64,000 nt of DNA from Streptomyces sp. A 4/2 (lineage in GTDB: Bacteria; Actinomycetota; Actinomycetes; Streptomycetales; Streptomycetaceae), in contig NZ_CALNVW010000020.1 of NCBI RefSeq assembly GCF_940670765.1, positions 124,001-188,000 of the forward strand, read 5' to 3'. The notes beneath the pieces are model-generated. The model searched no databases. It worked only from the letters and a program-made list of their open reading frames with translations, and was not told the DNA's origin. Every line of letters starts with the position of its first letter. Positions within the stretch are counted from its first letter, which is position 1. The position numbers were made by a program, and so were the translations under genes. This document shows positions 51,206 through 58,915 of this stretch, in pieces.

Positions 51206-51904
51206 GTGAACGACCCGATGCCGATCCCGGCGCTGCTGACCGGACTTCAGCTCACCGACTCGGCCTTCCCCAGCGGCTACTACACCCTCTCCCACGGTCT
51301 GGAGGGCTTCCAGCAGGCCCGCGCGGTCACCCCGCGCGGCCTGCCGGACCTCCTCCACGACCTGCTGCGTCACAGCGCGGGGCCGGCCGACGCGACCGCC
51401 CTCGCCCTCGCCCACCGTGCGGTCACCACCGACGCGTGGGACGAGGTGGTGGCCGTGGAACAGCGGCTGCACGCCACCAAGCTGGGCCGTGAGGCGAGGC
51501 AGGCCACCGTCCGCACCGGGCGGCAGTTGCTGGACCTGGCCGACGAGGTCTACGCCACTCCCCCGATCGAGCGGTACCGGGCCCTCTACCGGGACGGCGC
51601 CGTACGCGGCTGCCAGCCGGTCGTCGCCGCCGTCGTCCACGCGGGCAACGGAGTACCCGCCCGCCAGGCGGTCACCTGCGAACTGTTCGCCTTCGCGGCC
51701 AGCTTCGTGGGGGCCGCCCTGCGGCTCCGGCTGACCGACCACCGCCGGGCGCAGGTCGTCCTGCACGGGGCCGCCGCAGTGATCGAGGAGACCGTCGACG
51801 CCGCCCTGCGGCGAGAACTGGCCGACCTCGGAGGCTGCGTCCCGGTGGCGGACATCATGTCGGGCCGTCACGAGCGGGCCGAGGCCCGGCTGTTCGCCAG
51901 TTAG
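51206..51904 (+). CDS. ureF: Urease accessory protein UreF
   Basis: 232 residues, helical. LQLTDSAFPSGYYTLSHGLEGFQQ at the N-terminus and a CELFAFAASFVGAALRLRLTDHRRAQ helix are UreF features. It bridges UreD and UreG in the complex that inserts nickel. GTG start, 71 bases after ureC. Confidence 0.95.
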   Translation: MNDPMPIPALLTGLQLTDSAFPSGYYTLSHGLEGFQQARAVTPRGLPDLLHDLLRHSAGPADATALALAHRAVTTDAWDEVVAVEQRLHATKLGREARQATVRTGRQLLDLADEVYATPPIERYRALYRDGAVRGCQPVVAAVVHAGNGVPARQAVTCELFAFAASFVGAALRLRLTDHRRAQVVLHGAAAVIEETVDAALRRELADLGGCVPVADIMSGRHERAEARLFAS

Positions 51905-51969
51905 ACCCGCGTCCCCGTCCCCTTCCGTGTCCCCTCCCCCGCGAAGACACCACACCAGACAGGATCACC

Positions 51970-52659
51970 ATGCACGACCCCATGCAGGCCAGGCACCACC
52001 ACAGCCACGACGAGCTCATCCGGCGGCCCAAGGACGGCGTGCTGCGCGTCGGCATCGCCGGACCGGTCGGCTCCGGCAAGACCGCCCTGATCGAGGCGCT
52101 CGTCCCGGTGCTGATCGAGCGCGGCCGGATCCCTGCCGTCATCACCAACGACATCTACACCACCGAGGACGCCGCCCATGTGCGCCGTACTCTGGCCGGG
52201 CTCCTGGACGCGGAGCGGATCGTCGGCGTGGAGACCGGGGCCTGTCCGCACACCGCCGTTCGGGACGACCCGACGATGAACCAGGCGGCGGCGGACGAAC
52301 TCCTGGAACGTTTCCCCGAGGTGGACACCCTGCTCTTCGAGAGCGGCGGCGACAATCTGACGCTCACCTTCAGCCCGGCGCTGGTCGACCTCTTCCTGTT
52401 CGTGCTGGACACCGCCGAGGGCGACAAGATGCCGCGCAAGCGGGGCCCCGGCATCACCGAGTGCGAGCTCCTGGTGATCAACAAGGTCGACATCGCCCAG
52501 TACGTGCGGTGCGATCTGGGCGTCATGGAGTCGGACGCGCGCCGGGTCAGGGAAGGCCGGCCGGTGGTGCTGACCAACTCGCTCACCGGGGAGGGGCTCG
52601 GCACCATCGCCGACTTCCTCCTGTCCCACGAGGCCGCCGGGGCGGCGGCTTCCGCGTGA
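51970..52659 (+). CDS. ureG: Urease accessory GTPase UreG
   Basis: 229 residues. P-loop GIAGPVGSGKTALIEAL, switch VITNDIYTTEDA, GVETGACPHTAVRDDP (the metal-binding Cys-Pro-His), and NKVDIAQYV. It powers nickel delivery by GTP hydrolysis. The N-terminus before the P-loop is His-rich (QARHHHSHDE), a useful substitute nickel store because no ureE gene is present in the operon. AGGATC precedes the ATG. Confidence 0.97.
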   Translation: MHDPMQARHHHSHDELIRRPKDGVLRVGIAGPVGSGKTALIEALVPVLIERGRIPAVITNDIYTTEDAAHVRRTLAGLLDAERIVGVETGACPHTAVRDDPTMNQAAADELLERFPEVDTLLFESGGDNLTLTFSPALVDLFLFVLDTAEGDKMPRKRGPGITECELLVINKVDIAQYVRCDLGVMESDARRVREGRPVVLTNSLTGEGLGTIADFLLSHEAAGAAASA

Positions 52660-53597
52660 CCGAGGCGCCCGCGCGGCTGGACCCCGCGCACTACGAACCC
52701 CGGCGGGTACCGGCCCGGATGCTCGACCTGGCCGGCCCACCGGACACCCTGGCCGCCGGGCGCCCCGGCAAGGTCGGGCTGCTCGAACTGCGCTACGCGC
52801 GGGTGGGCGACCGGACCGAACTCGTCGACCGCTACCAGAAGTCACCGCTGCAGATCATGCGCCCGCTGTACATCGACCCGCAGCGGCCCGACCTGCCGGT
52901 GACCTATCTGATGTCGACCGGGGGCGGCATCATCCAGGCCGACCGCAACCGGATGGACATCGACTGCGGCCCCGGCACCGCGGTTCACCTGACCACGCAG
53001 GCCGCCACCAAAGTGCACCGGATGGAATTCGACCACGCGACCCAGGTCGTCAACCTCACTGCGGGGGAGGGCAGTTACGTCGAGTACCTGCCGGACGCCC
53101 TGATCCCGTACCGGGACGCACGCTTCTACCAGCAGACCCGGGTGACCGTCGACCCGACCGCCACCGTGCTGCTGAGCGAGACGATCGCGGCCGGGCGGCT
53201 GGCCCGCGGTGAACGGCACGCCTACCGCCTGCTCTTCAGCGACCTGGAGATCCAGCGCCCGGACGGGACACTTCTGGCGCTGGACACGGTCCGCCTCGAT
53301 CCGCACGGCTCGGGGCCGGTCACCGGGCCCGCCGTCTTCGCGGACCACGACCTGATGGCCACGCTGTACGCGGTCACTCCGCTCGCCCCCGCGGCCGAGG
53401 TGGCCGACATCCTCCACGAGGCCCTGCTGACCACCGGCCTGGCCTTCGGGGTGAGCACCCTGCCCGACGACTGCGGGGCGTGGGTACGCGTCGTCAGCAG
53501 TGACTCGCCGGCCCTGACGCGGGCGATGCGCGTCGCGTGGGACGCCCTGCGGCGGTTGCTCATCGGCGTCCCGGCCCCGGACCTGCGCAAGACCTGA
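52656..53597 (+). CDS. ureD: Urease accessory protein UreD
   Basis: 313 residues. LPVTYLMSTGGGIIQADRNRMDIDCGPGTAVHLTTQAATKVHRM is the UreD core, followed by YVEYLPDALIPYRDARFYQQTRV. It is the scaffold that docks on apo-urease. GTG 52656 overlaps the ureG stop (GTGA). The order ABC-F-G-D without E is usual for Streptomyces. Confidence 0.95.
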   Translation: MTEAPARLDPAHYEPRRVPARMLDLAGPPDTLAAGRPGKVGLLELRYARVGDRTELVDRYQKSPLQIMRPLYIDPQRPDLPVTYLMSTGGGIIQADRNRMDIDCGPGTAVHLTTQAATKVHRMEFDHATQVVNLTAGEGSYVEYLPDALIPYRDARFYQQTRVTVDPTATVLLSETIAAGRLARGERHAYRLLFSDLEIQRPDGTLLALDTVRLDPHGSGPVTGPAVFADHDLMATLYAVTPLAPAAEVADILHEALLTTGLAFGVSTLPDDCGAWVRVVSSDSPALTRAMRVAWDALRRLLIGVPAPDLRKT

Positions 53598-53912
53598 CAG
53601 CGGTTCACCACAGGGCTGTTGAGCCACCGGGCCGTCGAGCGGGCCCGCGCGCACAGTCACGATGCCGGGCGGGCTTGCGCGGGCCCCGAACTCACCCTCG
53701 CCCGGCACGGAACGTACACGCCTCCACACGTCGCGTCACGAACACCATTGAGGCCGACAGCCCTGCGGTGTAGGGTGATCATGCATGAAATGGTGGCTTA
53801 TGGGGCCGGGGTGCAAGGGCTCGCGTCTCCGCGTCCGAGTGCCGACCACGACACCGAACTCCGCATCCCGGTGCGGTGGTTGAAGCGCGACAGGTCGTGC
53901 GGGGAGGGGCGG
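53598..53912. other. Upstream region of LAL regulator gene
   Basis: 315 bases between ureD and the chosen regulator start. A good promoter, TTGAGG-N17-TAGGGT, is at 53748-53776 (listed separately). The regulator frame stays open back to 53619 without family sequence, so no other gene is called. Confidence 0.45.
53748..53776 (+). promoter_or_regulatory. Promoter of LAL regulator
   Basis: TTGAGG (53748-53753), 17 bp, TAGGGT (53771-53776): good sigma70/HrdB spacing. The likely start point is about 53783, 130 bases before the chosen ATG; in-frame ATGs at 53781 and 53790 lie near it. Confidence 0.55.
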
Positions 53913-56669
53913 ATGACCTTGACCGGGCTGACCGGCCGTGGCACCGAAATGGCGCGACTGCGTGCCGCGATCGACAAGGCCCGTACGGGGCGTCCGGTCA
54001 CCCTGCTGGTGCGCGGCGAACCGGGGATCGGGAAGTCGGCGGTGCTGGAAGCACTCTCCGTGCTCGCCGCCGACACCGGCTTCGAGGTGGCCGTCGCCCG
54101 CACCCGGGCCTACCCCGACAGCCCGTTCGCGGCAGCTGATCACCTCCTCGGCCGTCTGCTGAGTGCGGGCGCCCCGGCCACGCCGTCCACGGACCGGCCG
54201 GCCCTCCTGGAACATCTGCGGCACCTCGTCGATCTGGTGCGGACACACGCACACCGTTCCCCGGTCGTCCTCTGCCTGGACGACGTGGCCGACGCGGACC
54301 CCTGGTCGTTGCGCTGGCTTCTCGCCCTGGCGGGCTCCGCGTATCCCACCCAGGTGGTCATCGCGTTGTCCGCCGACGACTTCGGCGTGGGCCACGAACC
54401 TCCGGGCGGAGCCCGGCTCACCGCCCTCGCCGAGCACATCGACCTCACCGGTCTGCCGGCGGCAGCACTCAGCGACTTCGCGGCGGCCCGTTGCGGGGTC
54501 GCACTCGACGAGAACTCCGCTTCCGTCTGTCACGAGTTGACCGGGGGCAACCCCAGCCTGGTAGTGGCTCTGCTGTCGGCCCACACCGGCCGCGCCCCGA
54601 CCGCTGGAGAGCTGCGCGCCACGGTGGGTTCCGCGGTGCTCCCGGGGACCGAACGCTGGCTGGGAGAGCTGAGCCGACCCGCACTCGCACTGGCGAGGGC
54701 GGTCGCCGTGCTCGGCACCGACGCGGAGATCGCCCAGGCCGCCGACCTCGCCCGGCTGACCGTCAGCGACACGCTGTCCGCGCTGGACGAACTGTCCGAC
54801 CGCTGCCTGTTGGCCAACCGCACGCCGCCGGCCTTCCGTCACCCGCTACTGGCCGCGATGGTCATCGGCAGGATCCCGGTCGGCACCCGCGCCGCCCTGC
54901 ACCTGCGGGCGGCCGAGATTCTGCGCGACGGGCACTTCGGCGCGACCTCCGTCGCCCGGCAGTTGGTCGCGGCCGGGCCGCTCGGCCTGAGCTGGACCGT
55001 CCGGCCGCTGCGGACCGCGGCCCGCAGACTGGCGCAGGAGGGCCGGGCCGACGACGCCGCCCAGCACCTCCGCGGAGTGCTGCGGGACCGGTTACGGCCG
55101 CGTGTGCGGTCGGCCGTGCGGCGCGAGCTGGCCCGGCTGGACGCGTTCGTCGACCCGGACCTCACCGCACATCAGCTGGACGCGGCCCGTCAGGAGGCGG
55201 CTGATCCGGTGATCGCGACCGACTACGCCGTGGCCCTGGCCGGTCTGCTGACCGAGTGCGGGCGACCCGCGGACGCGGTGACGGTCCTCGACGACACCAC
55301 GGTCCGGCTGGGCACAGCGGCACCGGAACAGTGCTGGCGGCTGCGGCTGCACAAGGCGTACATCTGTCTGGACGGTCCTGGCCGGCTGGTGGGGACCGCC
55401 GACCCGCTGGACGAACTGATCGCCCGGAGCCCGCAACACGCCGCCGCCCGCCGGGAACTGGCCGGGCTGCGGGCCGCCGACGCGGTCCGCACGGGCAAGG
55501 ACCGCGCAGCGGCTGTGCGATTCGCCGGACAGGCGCTGGCCGAGAACCAGGACGGTCCGGGAAGGTCCTGGTGGCACGGGTGTATCGCCCTGATCCGGGC
55601 CGACGAGCTGACCGAGGCGTGGACACACTGCAGCCGGATCCGGCCGGCCGACGGGGCCCGGCCCGGACACTGGGACCATGTCACCGCGGAACTGCTGCGC
55701 GCCACGATCCACCGTGTCCGCGGCGACCTGACCCGTGCGGCGGACGCACTGGCGCCCATGACGGAGCTGTTGAGCGTGGCGGCGTCCACGTCCCGGCTGC
55801 CGGCGGCGCTCGCCGTGTCGGTCCTGGCCGAGGCGCGGGCCCTGATGGGCGACACGAGCACCGCTCTCGCGCTGCTCACCGGCTGCGGGCTGGACCAGGA
55901 GCTGCCGTTGCGGCAGGACACCCCGGCCGTACTGGCCGCGCGTGCGGTGGTGCGGGAGTGCACCGGAGAGCTGTCACGTGCGGTCGAGGACCACCTCGCC
56001 GTGGGCCGGCTGCTGTCCGGTCGCCGGGTGCGCAATCCGGCGGTGGTGCCATGGCGGTCGCGCGCCGCGCAGTTGCTCGCCGCGGCGGGTGAGCCCGCCG
56101 AGGCCGCCCATCTCGCTGTCGCCGAGTTGGAGGACGCGCGGCAGTGGGGCACCGCCCGTGCGATCGGGACCGCCCAGCACGCGGTCGCCATGGCCGCGAC
56201 CGGCCCACAGCGCATCGGCCTGCTCGCAGCCGCCGTCGGCACCCTGGCACGCTCACCGGCCAGACTGGAGCTGGCCGCCGCCCGGTTCGACCTGGGTGCG
56301 GCACTGGGCGCGGCGGGCAGGCTGAGCGAAGCGCGGACCGAGCTGACCGCCGCCCTGTCGACCGCCACGTCGTGCGGCGCACAACCGCTGGTGCACCGGA
56401 TCGAGACCGTACAGCAGGAGGTCTTCCCCGAGGGCCCGGACGAACCGCTGCATCCGACGCTGCGGAACCTCACCCCGCAGGAGCTGCGGATCCTGCGCCT
56501 CGCGCGGAACGGCCACACCAACCGGGCCATCGCCGGAAAGCTGTTCGTCACCGTACGCACCGTGGAGTTCCACCTGTCCGGCGCCTACCGCAAACTCGGC
56601 ATCTCCGGACGCCGGCAGCTCGCCGAGATCATCCCGGCGACGCTGACGGCACAACCCGGAGGCCGCTGA
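53913..56669 (+). CDS. LAL (large ATP-binding LuxR) regulator of thiopeptide cluster
   Basis: 918 residues. Walker A GEPGIGKS (residues 35-42), Walker B VVLCLDDVADADPWSLRWLLALAG, a long helical TPR-like middle, and a C-terminal LuxR helix-turn-helix (LTPQELRILRLARNGHTNRAIAGKLFVTVRTVEFHLSGAYRKLGI). Such proteins are pathway activators. The ATG at 53913 has GGAGG 6 bases ahead; in-frame ATGs at 53781 and 53790 would lengthen it. Codon 394 (55092-55094) is TTA, so it probably needs the bldA tRNA. It points away from the urease operon and toward the convergent thiopeptide genes. Confidence 0.9.
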   Translation: MTLTGLTGRGTEMARLRAAIDKARTGRPVTLLVRGEPGIGKSAVLEALSVLAADTGFEVAVARTRAYPDSPFAAADHLLGRLLSAGAPATPSTDRPALLEHLRHLVDLVRTHAHRSPVVLCLDDVADADPWSLRWLLALAGSAYPTQVVIALSADDFGVGHEPPGGARLTALAEHIDLTGLPAAALSDFAAARCGVALDENSASVCHELTGGNPSLVVALLSAHTGRAPTAGELRATVGSAVLPGTERWLGELSRPALALARAVAVLGTDAEIAQAADLARLTVSDTLSALDELSDRCLLANRTPPAFRHPLLAAMVIGRIPVGTRAALHLRAAEILRDGHFGATSVARQLVAAGPLGLSWTVRPLRTAARRLAQEGRADDAAQHLRGVLRDRLRPRVRSAVRRELARLDAFVDPDLTAHQLDAARQEAADPVIATDYAVALAGLLTECGRPADAVTVLDDTTVRLGTAAPEQCWRLRLHKAYICLDGPGRLVGTADPLDELIARSPQHAAARRELAGLRAADAVRTGKDRAAAVRFAGQALAENQDGPGRSWWHGCIALIRADELTEAWTHCSRIRPADGARPGHWDHVTAELLRATIHRVRGDLTRAADALAPMTELLSVAASTSRLPAALAVSVLAEARALMGDTSTALALLTGCGLDQELPLRQDTPAVLAARAVVRECTGELSRAVEDHLAVGRLLSGRRVRNPAVVPWRSRAAQLLAAAGEPAEAAHLAVAELEDARQWGTARAIGTAQHAVAMAATGPQRIGLLAAAVGTLARSPARLELAAARFDLGAALGAAGRLSEARTELTAALSTATSCGAQPLVHRIETVQQEVFPEGPDEPLHPTLRNLTPQELRILRLARNGHTNRAIAGKLFVTVRTVEFHLSGAYRKLGISGRRQLAEIIPATLTAQPGGR

Positions 56670-56729
56670 GGCCCGTCCGCCCTCCCGGAAGGGGCGGACG
56701 GACCGTCGGACCGGGACGGCCGGTACGGC

Positions 56730-57899
56730 TCACGTCGTCCCCTCCGCCCCCTGTGTGCCTGTCCGCACCCACTCGGGTGTACCGGCCGCGGGCGTCCCGA
56801 CCACGTACCGCTGGAAGTTGCCGACGGCGGAGACACCGTGCACCGTTTCGACGGTGTTCGCCGCCAGGTGGCAGAGCAGCCCACGGTCCACCGGCTTCAG
56901 CCCGAGGCGGTTGAGGTGGATGTACAGGTAGTTCACCACCAGCCGGAAGGACGCGAACCAGTGGTCGGCCCGGATGAAGTCCTCGTGTCCGTGGTCCGTC
57001 TGCAGCAACTGGTGGAACTCACTGACCTGTTGGGTCGGCATCCGGGGCGCGAGGGCGGCCCCGCCCATCGACACCTCGCCCGACGCCAGCAGCGGGTGCG
57101 CCGTCCGCTGATGGCGGCGGACCGCCTCGGCCCAGTCCACGACGAACGGTGGTTCCGTACCGTTGCCGGCCAGTGCCGACTCCACCGCGCGCAGCCGCTC
57201 GGACAACGCGTCCGCCTGCCGCAGGTAGCGCTCGTCGAACGCCGCCCGGTACCCGGCCGGGTCCTGGGTCCGGGACAGGAAGGCGTCCGCGTGGGAACGC
57301 AGCGACATGAATCCGCGCTCGATCGGCGCTCCGCCCGCGTCGAAGGGAATGGCCGCCACCGACACGGTGGTCCACATCAGGTCCAGGGCCAGCAGCGGCA
57401 GCGCTCCCCCGCGGTCGACGTGGTCGTACATCCGGAACGCCAGCTCGTTGGTGTCACTGAGGAATCCGGCCAGCAGGTCACTGGCCCGCATCGAACCCAG
57501 TACCGGAAGCCGGTGGTCATAGGGCTGTTCGAGAACGGTGTTGTCCGCCACCCAGGGGTGCCGCGGTCCGGTCTCCATCTCCAGCTCCGCCAGCCTCGCG
57601 TGCACCGGAGCCAGCGCGGACTCGTCCGACCGGGCAGTGGAGGGGTGGGCGTCCAGGTACTCGCCGATCACCGAGATGACCGTCGGTCGCACCCGGGCGG
57701 CCCACAGCTCCCCGGAGGTGAGGAAGTTGAGCCGCAGATGCGGGCCGCGCAGCCAGTGACGGCCGAACCAGGCGCCGTCGACCCAGGTGCGCACGGCGTC
57801 GAACGCCGGTCGGACGGCGTGCAGTACGAGGGCGGGCTCCGCGTTCTCGGCGTGGTGGTGGACGTGGATGCTGTGCCACTGGACGGGCGCTCCGTTCAC
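56730..57899 (-). CDS. Thiopeptide-type biosynthesis protein (likely pyridine synthase)
   Basis: 389 residues. WLRGPHLRLNFLTSGE and HWFASFRLVVNYLYIHLNRLGLKPVDRGLLCHLAANTVE mark the thiopeptide-type (TIGR03891-like) family, related to the C-terminal LanB domain. By gene order (precursor, cyclodehydratase, LanB, elimination protein, this) it is the likely enzyme for the formal [4+2] addition that forms the central pyridine and removes the leader. Elimination activity is the alternative. GTG 57899 overlaps the upstream stop (GTGA). Last gene of the operon. Confidence 0.78.
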   Translation of the reverse strand: MNGAPVQWHSIHVHHHAENAEPALVLHAVRPAFDAVRTWVDGAWFGRHWLRGPHLRLNFLTSGELWAARVRPTVISVIGEYLDAHPSTARSDESALAPVHARLAELEMETGPRHPWVADNTVLEQPYDHRLPVLGSMRASDLLAGFLSDTNELAFRMYDHVDRGGALPLLALDLMWTTVSVAAIPFDAGGAPIERGFMSLRSHADAFLSRTQDPAGYRAAFDERYLRQADALSERLRAVESALAGNGTEPPFVVDWAEAVRRHQRTAHPLLASGEVSMGGAALAPRMPTQQVSEFHQLLQTDHGHEDFIRADHWFASFRLVVNYLYIHLNRLGLKPVDRGLLCHLAANTVETVHGVSAVGNFQRYVVGTPAAGTPEWVRTGTQGAEGTT

Positions 57900-58915
57900 G
57901 AGGCGGCCAACGCCTCGGGCAGCTCCGCGAGGACCCGTCCCACCAGGAAGCGCAGCTGGTTCTCCTGCCACAGGGTGAGTCCGAGCCGGTTGTTGACCAG
58001 GTGTGCGCAGCGCAGCAGCACCAGACTCGTGGCCGGGTGGTCGGTGGCTGCCAGGTCGAGGGGGCCGGCCAGCGGAGAGTCGGCCCACTCGGAGACGAAA
58101 CCGCCGGCCTCCTCCAGGCTGTGCAGTTCGTCCCGGAGCCGGCGCACCGAAGCCAGCCAGTAGGCCCGCTGGTCCCCGACGGCCGTCGGCCGGGTGGCCA
58201 GGTGCCAGGTACGCAGGGCCCGTTCGCGGAGCTTCGCACGCTGGGCCCGGTATCGCGGCTCGACGTCGGCGGCCTCCGGGCCACTGCCGAACGGCAGGGG
58301 TGGGCCGCCGTGCCGGGCCCACCGGTCGCGCACCTCGTCGCACAGCGCGAACACCCCGATGACGAGGTCGAACGCCAGCAGCGCGCGTTGTTCCACGGTC
58401 GTACCGGCGGCCACCACGGACTGGGCCAGTTCGCTGGACTCGAAGAAGTGCTGCTCCACGGCGCCGATGGCCGCGCCGTATCCGTAGTCCGCGTGTTCCC
58501 GCTCGTAGGGCCGCAACTCCACTGTGTTGTTGGCCCGGACCACCTGGTCGTGGCCGGACCGACCCTCCAGACCGGCCAGTCCCTCGGCCACCTGGGCGAA
58601 GTGTGAGCGGTCCACCACGTCCGGGGCGGGACTGCGTGCCAGGAACGCCTCGATCCGTTCGACCGCCCGCCGCTCCACCTCGGCCCGGTCGGCGGTGCGG
58701 GCGGGCAGCAGCCGCAGCCGGACGTGCGGGCCGCCCTCCCAGTACCGCAGGTAGAAGTACCGCTGCACCAGGCCGTCGTCCGTCAGTGTCCCGACGAGCG
58801 GTCGGACGCAGTCGGTCAGCAGCAGGTCCTGGTCGGTGTCGTAGAAGATGTGTGCGCACACCCAGTCCGAGCCCTCGGCCGTACTGGGGTCCAGCCGGTC
58901 GCTAACGGTCAGCAT
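57896..58915 (-). CDS. Thiopeptide split-LanB C-terminal (elimination) protein
   Basis: 339 residues. WVCAHIFYDTDQDLLLTDCVRP and YFYLRYWEGGPHVRLRLLPAR are the SpaB_C/thiopeptide domain signature (GGPHxRLR). It is the probable glutamate-elimination half of a split dehydratase: the larger partner glutamylates Ser/Thr of the precursor and this subunit eliminates Glu to give dehydroalanine/dehydrobutyrine. Its start overlaps the end of the larger gene by 14 bases, and its stop overlaps the next start. Confidence 0.8.
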   Translation of the reverse strand: MLTVSDRLDPSTAEGSDWVCAHIFYDTDQDLLLTDCVRPLVGTLTDDGLVQRYFYLRYWEGGPHVRLRLLPARTADRAEVERRAVERIEAFLARSPAPDVVDRSHFAQVAEGLAGLEGRSGHDQVVRANNTVELRPYEREHADYGYGAAIGAVEQHFFESSELAQSVVAAGTTVEQRALLAFDLVIGVFALCDEVRDRWARHGGPPLPFGSGPEAADVEPRYRAQRAKLRERALRTWHLATRPTAVGDQRAYWLASVRRLRDELHSLEEAGGFVSEWADSPLAGPLDLAATDHPATSLVLLRCAHLVNNRLGLTLWQENQLRFLVGRVLAELPEALAAS

